Below, one piece after another: positions 14,001 through 26,000 of a stretch of DNA of 64,000 bases. The number at the start of each line of letters is the position of its first letter. The stretch's first letter is position 1. Under the pieces are notes generated by a model. It was not told where the DNA came from. It did not search any database and saw only the letters and a list, made by a program, of their open reading frames with translations. The DNA lies in the NCBI GenBank assembly GCA_944470555.2, contig OX104129.1, positions 52,795,998 to 52,859,997 on the forward strand, in the 5' to 3' direction. The stretch is from Heterobilharzia americana (taxonomy: Eukaryota > Platyhelminthes > Trematoda > Strigeidida > Schistosomatidae). Made by a program: the position numbers and the translations under genes.

Positions 14001-17000
14001 AAGAAAAAGCAAGTTCATAAAGCATTAAGGATACCCTAAGGTTTTTAAATCAAAGTTCACAGTAAAACGAAACCGAACTCACCATTTTTATTCTGACTGG
14101 GTAAATTGGTCCGTAGAACAATACCGTTATGTAAACGACCAAATTTATCCGCCAACACAAGTAAATCAGGAGGTTTTTCAAATGGAAACATTTCTTGAAT
14201 ATCGACGGGACGTATACAATGAATAGCACAAAATCCATCACCATAATTATCGATTGATGGTGGTAAAATATGTAGAACATTTATTTTCAGCTGATTCACA
14301 TTGCGAACAGATAAACATTCACATACTTGGATGACATCACCTGTTTATTGAGAAAACTTCACCATAGTATCACTTTCTATGGATTAATTCTTTCTTACAA
14401 ATAAAAATATACAACACGCAAACATGACAGTCTTCGAAAAAGGATTTCTTATGAGCTGATATCAAGTCAGAGACAAGCAATGTGACCCCTGAGATAGACA
14501 AGTTACATTGATCACTATTTGCGGTTAAATCCTGAAACACCTGTCGATAGAAAACCTATCACAGAAAATCAAATGTTTCATGGAAAGTAAATCAGTCTGT
14601 CAATATCAACATGAGACCTACAAATACAGCAGAACCGCCCAACGTGATCCATCAAGGCAGAAAACGCCAAGACAATTAAAACAGCAGTAATGGGGAAAGT
14701 AATAAGACGCCGTAAAAAAAGAGGGAGGAAAACACGACGAAGTTTAGTACGATGCTTAATATGATAATATGTGAATGCATCTGCGCCACTGATATTGATT
14801 CGGATTATCCAACCAGCGATATCAAATATCATAGGCACGTCGACCGGAAAGTCTATACCCTACATGGTCCAAACCAACAGTCAGAGATTTCACTGACTTA
14901 TGCCACGTGTTGGTGTAGCCACCATGAACCCCATTTCAACCTAATCTAACTTCACCTATAGTATGCCGAGACGGGAGGTGGCTCGGCATATACAACACAT
15001 TTCTAAGTCGCCTTATTAGGCGAAAAAATATATCCACATCGGTTCACTTGTCTTCATCGCCTGGTACTCTTCGCTTAACACCAATATAGCTCACACGGTG
15101 ATTCCACCTAACGCGAGCCGTGCAACGAAGATATCTATGGTCAAAACAAATATCCTCTTTATATAATCGATTTTTAACGACCATTCCTCGTAGCCTTATA
15201 ATAGAACAGAACGAACTGCAGCGCATTGTACTTTTCTCTCAGTAAGTAGACAGATATTTCACCAGTTGGCACCAGAGGACGTCATTTGAAAAACGTCAAA
15301 CGAGCCTTTACTCTCCGAGCTTTAATTTAGTCAGCGACCAGCCCGTTCAGGCTTATGCAATCCCCAAGTAAGTAAAGTGGTCAATTTGTCCGATCACTGT
15401 CATTAAAATAGGAGTAGTTGCAGGCCAGTCCTGGAGCATCATCTAATACTTAACTGGTGCCAGCGAAACGCATACCAAAACATACTCCAGTTTTCTGCTC
15501 AACGCGTCCAGAAGACCCTACATTTCGCCAGCCTCTTCACCTGGCAGCACAGTATCGTCTGCATTCTCCAAATTAACCGGATGGTGCTCAGGGAGCAGAA
15601 GTTAGACGTACCTAAGGTTATGTCCAGTAGTACGTCTATGAAGAAGTTAAATAGGAACGATGACACTTGGTATCCCTGGCGTACACCACTAGTTCTCCAT
15701 AAGACCTTAAACGACTACATGACTTAGGATAGAGAGCATTGATAAGTATTATGCACGTATTCAGTGCTCGCATCAGTCATACACTGCGACAACACCTCAC
15801 AGCCGACCGGGTCAAGTGCCACCTTCAGGTCAGGAAATATGGTAAGCATCGGCCACCGGTAGGTATGTTTGTGTTTGAGAACTTGTCGTAAGGGTTAAAA
15901 TGTGATCGATTTACCCTCGTTCAGGTCTGAAACCTGAATTGAATCAGTCCAAACGGAACTGTTGCTGGCCGTTGAAAGAAGACATGAAGCAGTTACAGGG
16001 TTTTGATCATAGGTATCTTCTTACCACAGCTCGCGTTTGATAGGATCACCATGTGAGCTATGTTGAGGTCAGGCGAAGGCTACTAGGCAAAACAGGCAAG
16101 TTGATTGATGACGTTGTGGACCTCCATCGAATAAGATGGCTTGAACATGTACCGTGCTAGCTGGACTAGGTAGGAAGAGGCTTCAGGGTGGTCAGACCAG
16201 GACGTGGTATCTGTCCACAAAGATCCTTACTGCTGGTCTGAGCCCTTGTGAGGAGATGTAGACTACCTGTCTGAGGCCCCCGAGACGAAGCAAACCAGTG
16301 CTTGAGGACTCCTGGTGACATAGCTGAAAATAGGTCGCAGTGGCGTAGATGTATCCACTCTTTGACGTCTTCTAAGCTTGAACATTCACACTAACCTTTA
16401 TCTTCAAATTGCTGATTCTCTCAAACAACTGTCTACTTTGATATCACTATTCTTCTGTCCACTTGTTTTTGTTTACTACTGTAAAGCGTGGCAACTTGAA
16501 CCGACGCACTCGTGTGCGAGGTTCTGCGTTGATTCTGGCTATTTGAGATGGACTAGTTCCAGAGATATTTAAAGACAGTGCTCACGGATTTTAATTCAAG
16601 TTAAATGAAACGCTAACTAGTGGGTGGAAGTCAGATACGATCCTCTCCGACTGGTCTCAATCACTGATTGTCCGATTCTTCAATAAAAGCAAGAAATACT
16701 CCTGTGATAACCACAGAGGAATCAACCTGACGAATATAGTGTCTAAGATCCCAATGTTCTATAATCATCAGACGTCTGAGTTGAGCTCGGGAACACCAAG
16801 CCCAACAAAACCAGGCACGATTCAGACTCGACCGTGGGCGCATTGACCAGATATTCATACTCAGCTAGGTCTTGGGACACAGGTACACTTATCGACGCCC
16901 ACAATAGCTTTATTTCTCGACCCGAAGGCGTCATTCGACTTCGACGATCGACAGGTTTCATAACAGTGTCTCTCACTGAAAGGGGTATCAGATAACCTGA

Positions 17001-20000
17001 ACTTCCCTTCAGTCTCGTCATTTATCACACCAGGTGTCGAGACAGTAATCTGACCACAAACAAGATGTTTTACACACGACTGCCAATCTCGAATGCCTGA
17101 TTTAGGAAAAGGATAGTTATCATTTACAGGTAAAAAAAATACTTGATTACTATTTAATTACAAGCTCCATACAACGTAACTAACAACAAATATAACATAC
17201 GGAATATAAAATACTGAACCCATCAAAGAAGAGAAAGAATGATAGAATAACCAGAAAACGGAAAACAGCAATATAACATCTATCCAACGAGCTACCACTA
17301 CGCTTCTTCGTGTTTTTCTGTTCAGTGACAAGACACCTGCACAATCACTATCAGCTTCGAGTATGAACCACTTCAGTTAACTCTCTATGATAATGTTAAA
17401 TGTGCCATAATATCCTACGAAAAGAGTTCGAATAGACCAATAGGTTAGTTACTCAAACTAATAACTCGTCGCTTTACAGCAATAACTGTTTAGCTCTCAT
17501 CATTTATCGACCCTTTACTTTGCCAGAAAACACCTATCGTTACGAAAGCGAATGCAGAAACACATTTTGTGTTCAAGTCACCAGATGAAGTTTATAACGA
17601 TGATTGCTGTTCACTGGTACCCTGTCTAACAGTAGGAAGTGAAATGGTAGAGTCCACTGACCACTTCACTTGTCTTGGAAGTCATATCAGACCTGATGGG
17701 TCAGTGGCCAACGAAATCTCTTATCGCATCCAAAAGGGTCGATTGGCTTTCTCCAACTTACGCCATTTATGGCACAGCTGTGATATTCAATTGCTGATTA
17801 ACGGTTGAGTGTATTACGCTACATTTCGCTCTTTTATACTTTGTGGCTGTGAAACAGCTGTATATTTATGTTAACACACTATTTTGCATTGCCTATTTTA
17901 GGGTACCCATGTCGCATCAACTTTGTTTCAAATAGATGGTACAGAACAAGACTATATAATATCACGCCTCATTATTACCTTCTTTAATTTAACTAGGGGA
18001 AATAACAGAAAAGTGCCGACTGAGAGGATTCTTTATTACTGAAATGCAGTCCAATGGTTAACATTTGTCCCGGATAGAAGTGAAACTAATAATTCATACA
18101 TACTAGACACGAAATAATCTCGCCTAACTTACTAGTTTACTAGTTTATTTGGCAGTCCTAAGCCAAGATAAAGAGCGAGGGTTGAGCATAGGGCTAGCAA
18201 CCCTACCCTGTCAAACCAATCCAATCGCTAAAGAAACTTACAAGCACAAGAAAAGTATGGAAAATAAAAATAAACTTATTCCTTGTTGGAATCGAGGAGA
18301 CGAAATGTCGCCGACTGGTAAAAGCCTTCGGGAAACTAATTGGCCGATGTGTCTTCTCTCAATGAAAGCAAAAGTAAGCATGGGGACATGGAATGTCCGC
18401 ACAATGAGATCTACTGCACTCAACATAAAGCGTAAACAAGATCCAGATTTCTAACACTAACATTAAGAAAAGCATTTCCAACAAACTACAGATACATCAA
18501 AAGCTGCTGCCTACGCTCGATACTGAATATCAGATGACCAGAAAGAATAAGCAAGGAGGAACTCAAGCTGGCGACGAACCAACCAAGAACCTATAGCCCA
18601 ATAAATATGCAGAAAGTGGAAATAGATTGGGCATACACTGAGATTATTTGGGGACATCACGCACCAGGCCCTCGAGTGGAACCTTAAGGAGAAACGAGTT
18701 GGGCGTCCGAGGAGGGGGTGACATGGAGGAAATGGTGTGAGGAAGAAATGGAAGCTTCTGGGGAGTTGTGGAGCCAGGATGAAAAGACTGCGAAGAATAG
18801 GGTGAAATGGCGACGTGCTACTGAAGCCCTATTTTCCACTAGGAACCCAAATGACAAATAATAAGAATAATAATAAACAAAAAATAACACCACTCCTACG
18901 TTGTAATATACAAGTTTTATGCAATGAGAAATATTTCAAAGATTGAAGGTAAACATTTATGTAACCTTAGTAAGTAAATAAGAAACTAAGATTACCGAAA
19001 CAAAAACTTAAATAATATCCTAAGTCAAATGGTTGTGTAGAATTTCACAGCACTACTAAACAGAGCACTAACCACATACAAGTAACAGATTTTAAAAGTT
19101 AAGCATATTCAGTCTGACACAAATATATGCTGTTATCTGGAATATCGACAAGTTTTGCTCACCAAAGCAACCAGAGGTTGCAATATAGTAATGTAAATTT
19201 CCCAAACGAAAAATGCGAAGACATAAAATTTCAAGAGGAAACAGAATTTCCTACCTGTTTCATACAGCAAAAATAAACAGCAGTCTTGTGCCTGAACTTC
19301 TGACAAACCACGTTTTGATGCAAGTTGGGGGGAACCAAAATCAAAGTCGATGCACTTGCTGCCCAAAGCGAGACTTAAATCCATTTTATTGTTAGACAAT
19401 ACTGAATATTCATCGTTTTCATCGCCAGAACTTCCATCTGATTCCTTTAGTTCATCATATGTGGCATCAAGGACACTATGAGTTAATGCACAAAGGTCTG
19501 CATCAAGCCACAAGTTGAATCGAATGCATTGGTTTTCTGAGGATTTTATACAGTGTATGTAATATACAGAGGAATTGTCAGTTACGACAACCAGAGTTCG
19601 ACTAGAATTTGGGTGCCATCGCACCTTTACTATTACAGATTTTACTTTACACTGAGAAGAAATGTCTCTCAGATCAATAGCGCAGTAAATCGCACGAACA
19701 ACTAAACCCTAAAAGAAGAAACAAAAGACGATGAGCCAAGAGTTCAACAACAAAACGAAAAAACAGAAATTACAGGTAACCCACCATATCTCTAAGTTAA
19801 GGGTGAAATTTTTCGATGACAGCTTTGGTAAGTTAAAAAGAAATCACTCCGCACGATACAACCACCTACTAATGCACCAAATTTCACTCCTAAAATGTAA
19901 CGTAACTAAAACAATCAAAACCATCCTCCTACATCGGCAACTGCGCTAGACAGAAATGATACTGAACTAAAAACGAACAGTTCTTTGAAAGATTTTACGT

Positions 20001-23000
20001 ACATAGACAATTCCAAAACGTTCAAAATTATCGTTATGGAGGGCATTGTAATTGCAGTCCAAAGTTAAAAAAATGGTAAAATTCACCATTAGATAATCCA
20101 ATCGTTAGCTGCCACCTTCCCATAGGGAATGCAGTATCAGTTCGGTACTGCTAGTCGATCGCAGGAAAAATCTTATTACTGCCACATTATGTCCACTCAT
20201 TAGTAAAACTTCGCCTTCAGATTCCCACCATCGCGTAAGAAATTTAAACAATGAGGGTAACTGCTTTTAGTCTTACCATTAAGCAACAGACCTACGTGCC
20301 ACGGTAGCACCTCGAGTAACAAGCGTAGTGCCCAGTGTATGTCGTTGGGTTATGATATGCCAGCCCGATCACCACTTCCAGGTAGTAGGTATCAACCGGT
20401 ACAGAATTAGATTTAATGAAGCATAAAGCGCACTTCTAGATAGGATATCAGTCAACAGTCGTCTGAATGGATCTATAAGAATTGGAAAAGATTGTGACAC
20501 TCATTGATGCCAATTTGTGGTCTCCGTCTACCTCTATGGCAGCAGTTCGGATGATACAAAGGATAAATTCCATCAAAAATTGTCAATTTTTCTACATAAG
20601 GCGGAAAGTTCAGATAATCCTACTAGCTAGCCACTTGAACGGTCAAGTAGGGAAGCTGAGCTAATCGGAAAGGCATCTCCAGTATCTCATGCCAACAAAC
20701 AAATGGTGATGGTATTGGCAGTTACTTGTTTCGACCCAGTACTAGCTTCAAGCATGAGACACTTTAACTTGGCATCCACCGACAACAAACTAACAGCGGA
20801 CATAGACAGATCATACACTGCCTTAAGCCATCGTTGATCAGGTCCGGTCAAGGAACCCCACTGTTTCTGGGGTACTTACTTGAACCCCATAACGCATCAG
20901 TATGAGTACGTACATATATCTGCGTCTTATAGGTCACCAGGAACAGGTAAAAGTGAAGCCTGTATGTGTGACTGCAAGATGAGAACATCAAATGTGTATC
21001 TCAGGAGACAGTGAATTATTTATCTGAACATGACAACGATTCTTTTCCTGCTGAAGCCTGGTATAATATTCAGTCTGCCTTAGAAACGGTGATTAGGATA
21101 TTTCGTGACCTACATCCAAAAGTTACCAACAGCCAGTGGATTTCCGCAACCTCGTCCAAATTGAGTGAACAAACTAAGTACAAATTGACCCAGCTTATTC
21201 ACAATGACTGAGAACAGCGGTGAGTCACGAAAGTGAGAGACGGAAAAGGTATCAGGAATATTTAATACCCGGTAAAAGTTTAAGCTCACTAAAGATATCA
21301 TCAACAAGAAGTTGGTTGGTAAAACCACAAAGAAATGGAGCAAGTAGTTATAATCTATAAGAATGGACGGCTAGAATGTTGACCTGAACACTTCGAAGTT
21401 CAGCAACCTGTTTCGAACCTGATATGATGCAAAGCAGCAGCACCTAACGGCTTCCCACCCGAAGGTTTTAAGTAAGGAGGTAGTAAATTACTGACTACAG
21501 TAACAGAGGTACTAGGTGTTGTATACGAATGAGAGGTAGTCGCATCATATTATTTCAGATCCCTGATCATTTCATATCGGATTAGTTTATTTAATACATG
21601 ATGCACAGTGATACAAGATTATTTACTCTATGACGTTTAGAGTAAAAACTACGGCTCATAACTACATCAATGTAATCACACCACTTTTGACAACTAATTT
21701 TTATAGTCCTGTCACCTCATATTCTTTACTTTTATTGGTAGTAAAATCTCCCATATCTATGGTATATGTGTTGCATTACTCCCATTACATGTGAAGAGTA
21801 TTAATTCGATGAACAAAGATTCAGTAATCTCTCTCTCTCTTCATTTAGGTATACTGGACTTAAGTACAGTAGTTTTGTAGTGGGTGCTGATTGGAATGGA
21901 TATAAGTAGTATATGCAGAGAGTGAGACAGAAATCATAGGAAATTATCAGCAATGGGTTAATATTCTGCCCAGGGAAACGCAAGAGACAACGCAGGCATA
22001 TTACGAGCAAATCAAGATACAAGCAGAAGAGGAAATGAAGCACATTGTGCAAATGACTATTTTAATGCAATATGTACAATATTTCATCACTACTGTACAA
22101 GATGTCAATAATAAACACTTCTTCCTGCGTCTAAGTCCCATCGTTTCCTATAGTTTTATCCCACCCTTTTATGTGGTTGTGTATTAATGCATGCATGAGA
22201 ATAGTCGAGTTTCCGCCTGGATTATTGACCCTATTGAGAACTGTTACTCTATATTTAGCTAAATTCCTATGTTCCGCTAATCTAACTGACCCAGCTAGTT
22301 TGACCTAAGTACTTGACCTCACAATTATTGTATGGAATTTGGCAGGTTAGAAATGTCATCAAGTAAATAATACTGTATGACTGTGCACTATATATCAAAC
22401 GAACAAATTTGATGTGGAATTACATCCTGCCACAGTGCACAAGCTTTGGCCTGATCATCCCAGTTTATAGAGAAGGAGATGAGTCTTCTTCTGACGAGCA
22501 TGCAGAAATTAGTTTAACTAACATAGTGTCCAAGATACTAGGGATCACAGTTACACAAAGCCTAACTGGAGCGTGAGAAACGAGGGAGAAAATATCAAAA
22601 CATTCATCAACTTTGTGCACGTTCGTGCAGTAGACAATAATTTATATATATATTGAGTGGTGGTTAGTGATACTACCTCGCTGTCTAAATCTAGGGAGCT
22701 AGGGTGGTGCTGGATCGCACGACCCAACGATTGGAAGTCAACTTTTCAAAGGCATGACCCACAGCTTTAGAACAATAAACTCGAGAAAACCAGGCAGGTT
22801 TCAGACCTGAACGAGGGTAAATCGATCACATTTTAACCCTTACGACAAGTTCTCAAACACAAACATACCTACCGGTGGCCGATGCTTACCATATTTCCTG
22901 ACCTGAAGGTGGCACTTGACCCGGTCGGCTGTGAGGTGTTGTCGCAGTGTATGACTGATGCGAGCACTGAATACGTGCATAATACTTATCAATGCTCTCT

Positions 23001-26000
23001 ATCCTAAGTCATGTAGTCGTTTAAGGTCTTATGGAGAACTAGTGGTGTACGCCAGGGATACCAAGTGTCATCGTTCCTATTTAACTTCTTCATAGACGTA
23101 CTACTGGACATAACCTTAGGTACGTCTAACTTCTGCTCCCTGAGCACCATCCGGTTAATTTGGAGAATGCAGACGATACTGTGCTGCCAGGTGAAGAGGC
23201 TGGCGAAATGTAGGGTCTTCTGGACGCGTTGAGCAGAAAACTGGAGTATGTTTTGGTATGCGTTTCGCTGGCACCAGTTAAGTATTAGATGATGCTCCAG
23301 GACTGGCCTGCAACTACTCCTATTTTAATGACAGTGATCGGACAAATTGACCACTTTACTTACTTGAGGAATTGAATCAGTCCAAACGGAACTGTTGCTG
23401 GCCGTTGAAAGAAGACATGAAGCAGTTACAGGGTTTTGATCATAGGTATCTTCTTACCACAGCTCGCGTTTGATAGGATCACCATGTGAGCTATGTTGAG
23501 GTCAGGCGAAGGCTACTAGGCAAAACAGGCAAGTTGATTGATGACGTTGTGGACCTCCATCGAATAAGATGGCTTGAACATGTACCGTGCTAGCTGGACT
23601 AGGTAGGAAGAGGCTTCAGGGTGGTCAGACCAGGACGTGGTATCTGTCCACAAAGATCCTTACTGCTGGTCTGAGCCCTTGTGAGGAGATGTAGACTACC
23701 TGTCTGAGGCCCCCGAGACGAAGCAAACCAGTGCTTGAGGACTCCTGGTGACATAGCTGAAAATAGGTCGCAGTGGCGTAGATGTATCCACTCTTTGACG
23801 TCTTCTAAGCTTGAACATTCACACTAACCTTTATCTTCAAATTGCTGATTCTCTCAAACAACTGTCTACTTTGATATCACTATTCTTCTGTCCACTTGTT
23901 TTTGTTTACTACTGTAAAGCGTGGCAACTTGAACCGACGCACTCGTGTGCGAGGTTCTGCGTTGATTCTGGCTATTTGAGATGGACTAGTTCCAGAGATA
24001 TTTAAAGACAGTGCTCACGGATTTTAATTCAAGTTAAATGAAACGCTAACTAGTGGGTGGAAGTCAGATACGATCCTCTCCGACTGGTCTCAATCACTGA
24101 TTGTCCGATTCTTCAATAAAAGCAAGAAATACTCCTGTGATAACCACAGAGGAATCAACCTGACGAATATAGTGTCTAAGATCCCAATGTTCTATAATCA
24201 TCAGACGTCTGAGTTGAGCTCGGGAACACCAAGCCCAACAAAACCAGGCACGATTCAGACTCGACCGTGGGCGCATTGACCAGATATTCATACTCAGCTA
24301 GGTCTTGGGACACAGGTACACTTATCGACGCCCACAATAGCTTTATTTCTCGACCCGAAGGCGTCATTCGACTTCGACGATCGACAGGTTTCATAACAGT
24401 GTCTCTCACTGAAAGGGGTATCAGATAACCTGAACTTCCCTTCAGTCTCGTCATTTATCACACCAGGTGTCGAGACAGTAATCTGACCACAAACAAGATG
24501 TTTTACACACGACTGCCAATCTCGAATGCCTGATTTAGGAAAAGGATAGTTATCATTTACAGGTAAAAAAAATACTTGATTACTATTTAATTACAAGCTC
24601 CATACAACGTAACTAACAACAAATATAACATACGGAATATAAAATACTGAACCCATCAAAGAAGAGAAAGAATGATAGAATAACCAGAAAACGGAAAACA
24701 GCAATATAACATCTATCCAACGAGCTACCACTACGCTTCTTCGTGTTTTTCTGTTCAGTGACAAGACACCCGCACAATCACTATCAGCTTCGACTATGAA
24801 CCACTTCGGTTAACTCTCTATGATAATGTTAAATGTGCCATAATATCCTACGAAAAGAGTTCGAATAGACCAATAGGTTAGTTACTCAAACTAATAACTC
24901 GTCGCTTTACAGCAATAACTGTTTAGCTCTCATCATTTATCGACCCTTTACTTTGCCAGAAAACACCTATCGTTACGAAAGCGAATGCAGAAACACATTT
25001 TGTGTTCAAGTCACCAGATGAAGTTTATAACGATGATTGCTGTTCACTGGTACCCTGTCTAACAGTAGGAAGTGAAATGGTAGAGTCCACTGACCACTTC
25101 ACTTGTCTTGGAAGTCATATCAGACCTGATGGGTCAGTGGCCAACGAAATCTCTTATCGCATCCAAAAGGGTCGATTGGCTTTCTCCAACTTACGCCATT
25201 TATGGCACAGCTGTGATATTCAATTGCTGATTAACGGTTGAGTGTATTACGCTACATTTCGCTCTTTTATACTTTGTGGCTGTGAAACAGCTGTATATTT
25301 ATGTTAACACACTATTTTGCATTGCCTATTTTAGGGTACCCATGTCGCATCATGATATCAAACTTCATCTGCCTGAGAACAGTACATTGTTGTATGGCTG
25401 TGCTCGAAGTAACCTGGTAGCCGTAACTGCTTCGTGATTCTCAGCCTAATTTATTCGGAATATTGTATCCTACTTACGCAAGACCTCATAAAATTTTGCA
25501 TACAGATAGCGAACTCCTACTCCGAGAAAGAAATACGTACACTGGAACATCTCCAAAGAGACGGTGTGTAGTTAGATATTTCTTCAAAACTCAAAGCCTA
25601 CTCAATCTACTTTAAACTGGTCATCTAGGTAATTTCATAGGTCTTAGTAAAGAATACAACAGGCTAGCCTAGAGAACACCTCGCTTTGAGCATCCATACC
25701 ATGCATTACAAATATTCGCCACATCATAAACGACTGTATTAGGATAAGTTGCATTATTATGATCGTTAATCCTATCTTTCCAGTAAAATAAAGACCTTTC
25801 CCTATCCTATCGAAGGAAAAGTGATTCAATTTCAATGTGTCATCTATTTGAATAACGCTCTGGATAGTGACGCCTCTAATTTTTAGGCTCTTTAGAGATG
25901 ATTATCGAGTCATCATACAGAGGTTCAGAAGTCGTGGTTTAATGAGCCTCGAGTGAAACTCAGAATTCCAATAGAGTACTGCCTTAGCGTGAAAATCACG

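Larger units (their letters stand above)
15937..17919. repeat. Large direct repeat, copy A
   Basis: These 1983 bases recur at 23370-25352 in the same orientation with a constant offset of 7433 and only a few substitutions. The right boundary is sharp (...catgtcgcatca in both). The unit comprises RTE pieces plus the duplicated NUP88 exon 5/intron 4 segment. Confidence 0.92.
22766..25352 (+). mobile_element. RTE-like family A RT fragment joined to large direct repeat, copy B
   Basis: 22766-23369 encodes RT palm pieces in plus orientation (HKHTYRWPMLTIFPDLKVAL, SGVRQGYQVSSFLFNFFIDV) up to HFTYL and is the inverted twin of 15936-15365. 23370-25352 repeats 15937-17919. In this copy the join at 23369/23370 is in natural order for the element (HFTYL followed by ISPNGTVA), so copy B looks ancestral at that junction. 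Confidence 0.8.

Noticed and set aside
14050..14280. Alternative minus-strand frame (MFYIFYHHQ...)
   Set aside because: It overlaps NUP88 exon 3 in another register; only the exon 3 frame matches the family and the neighbouring phases.
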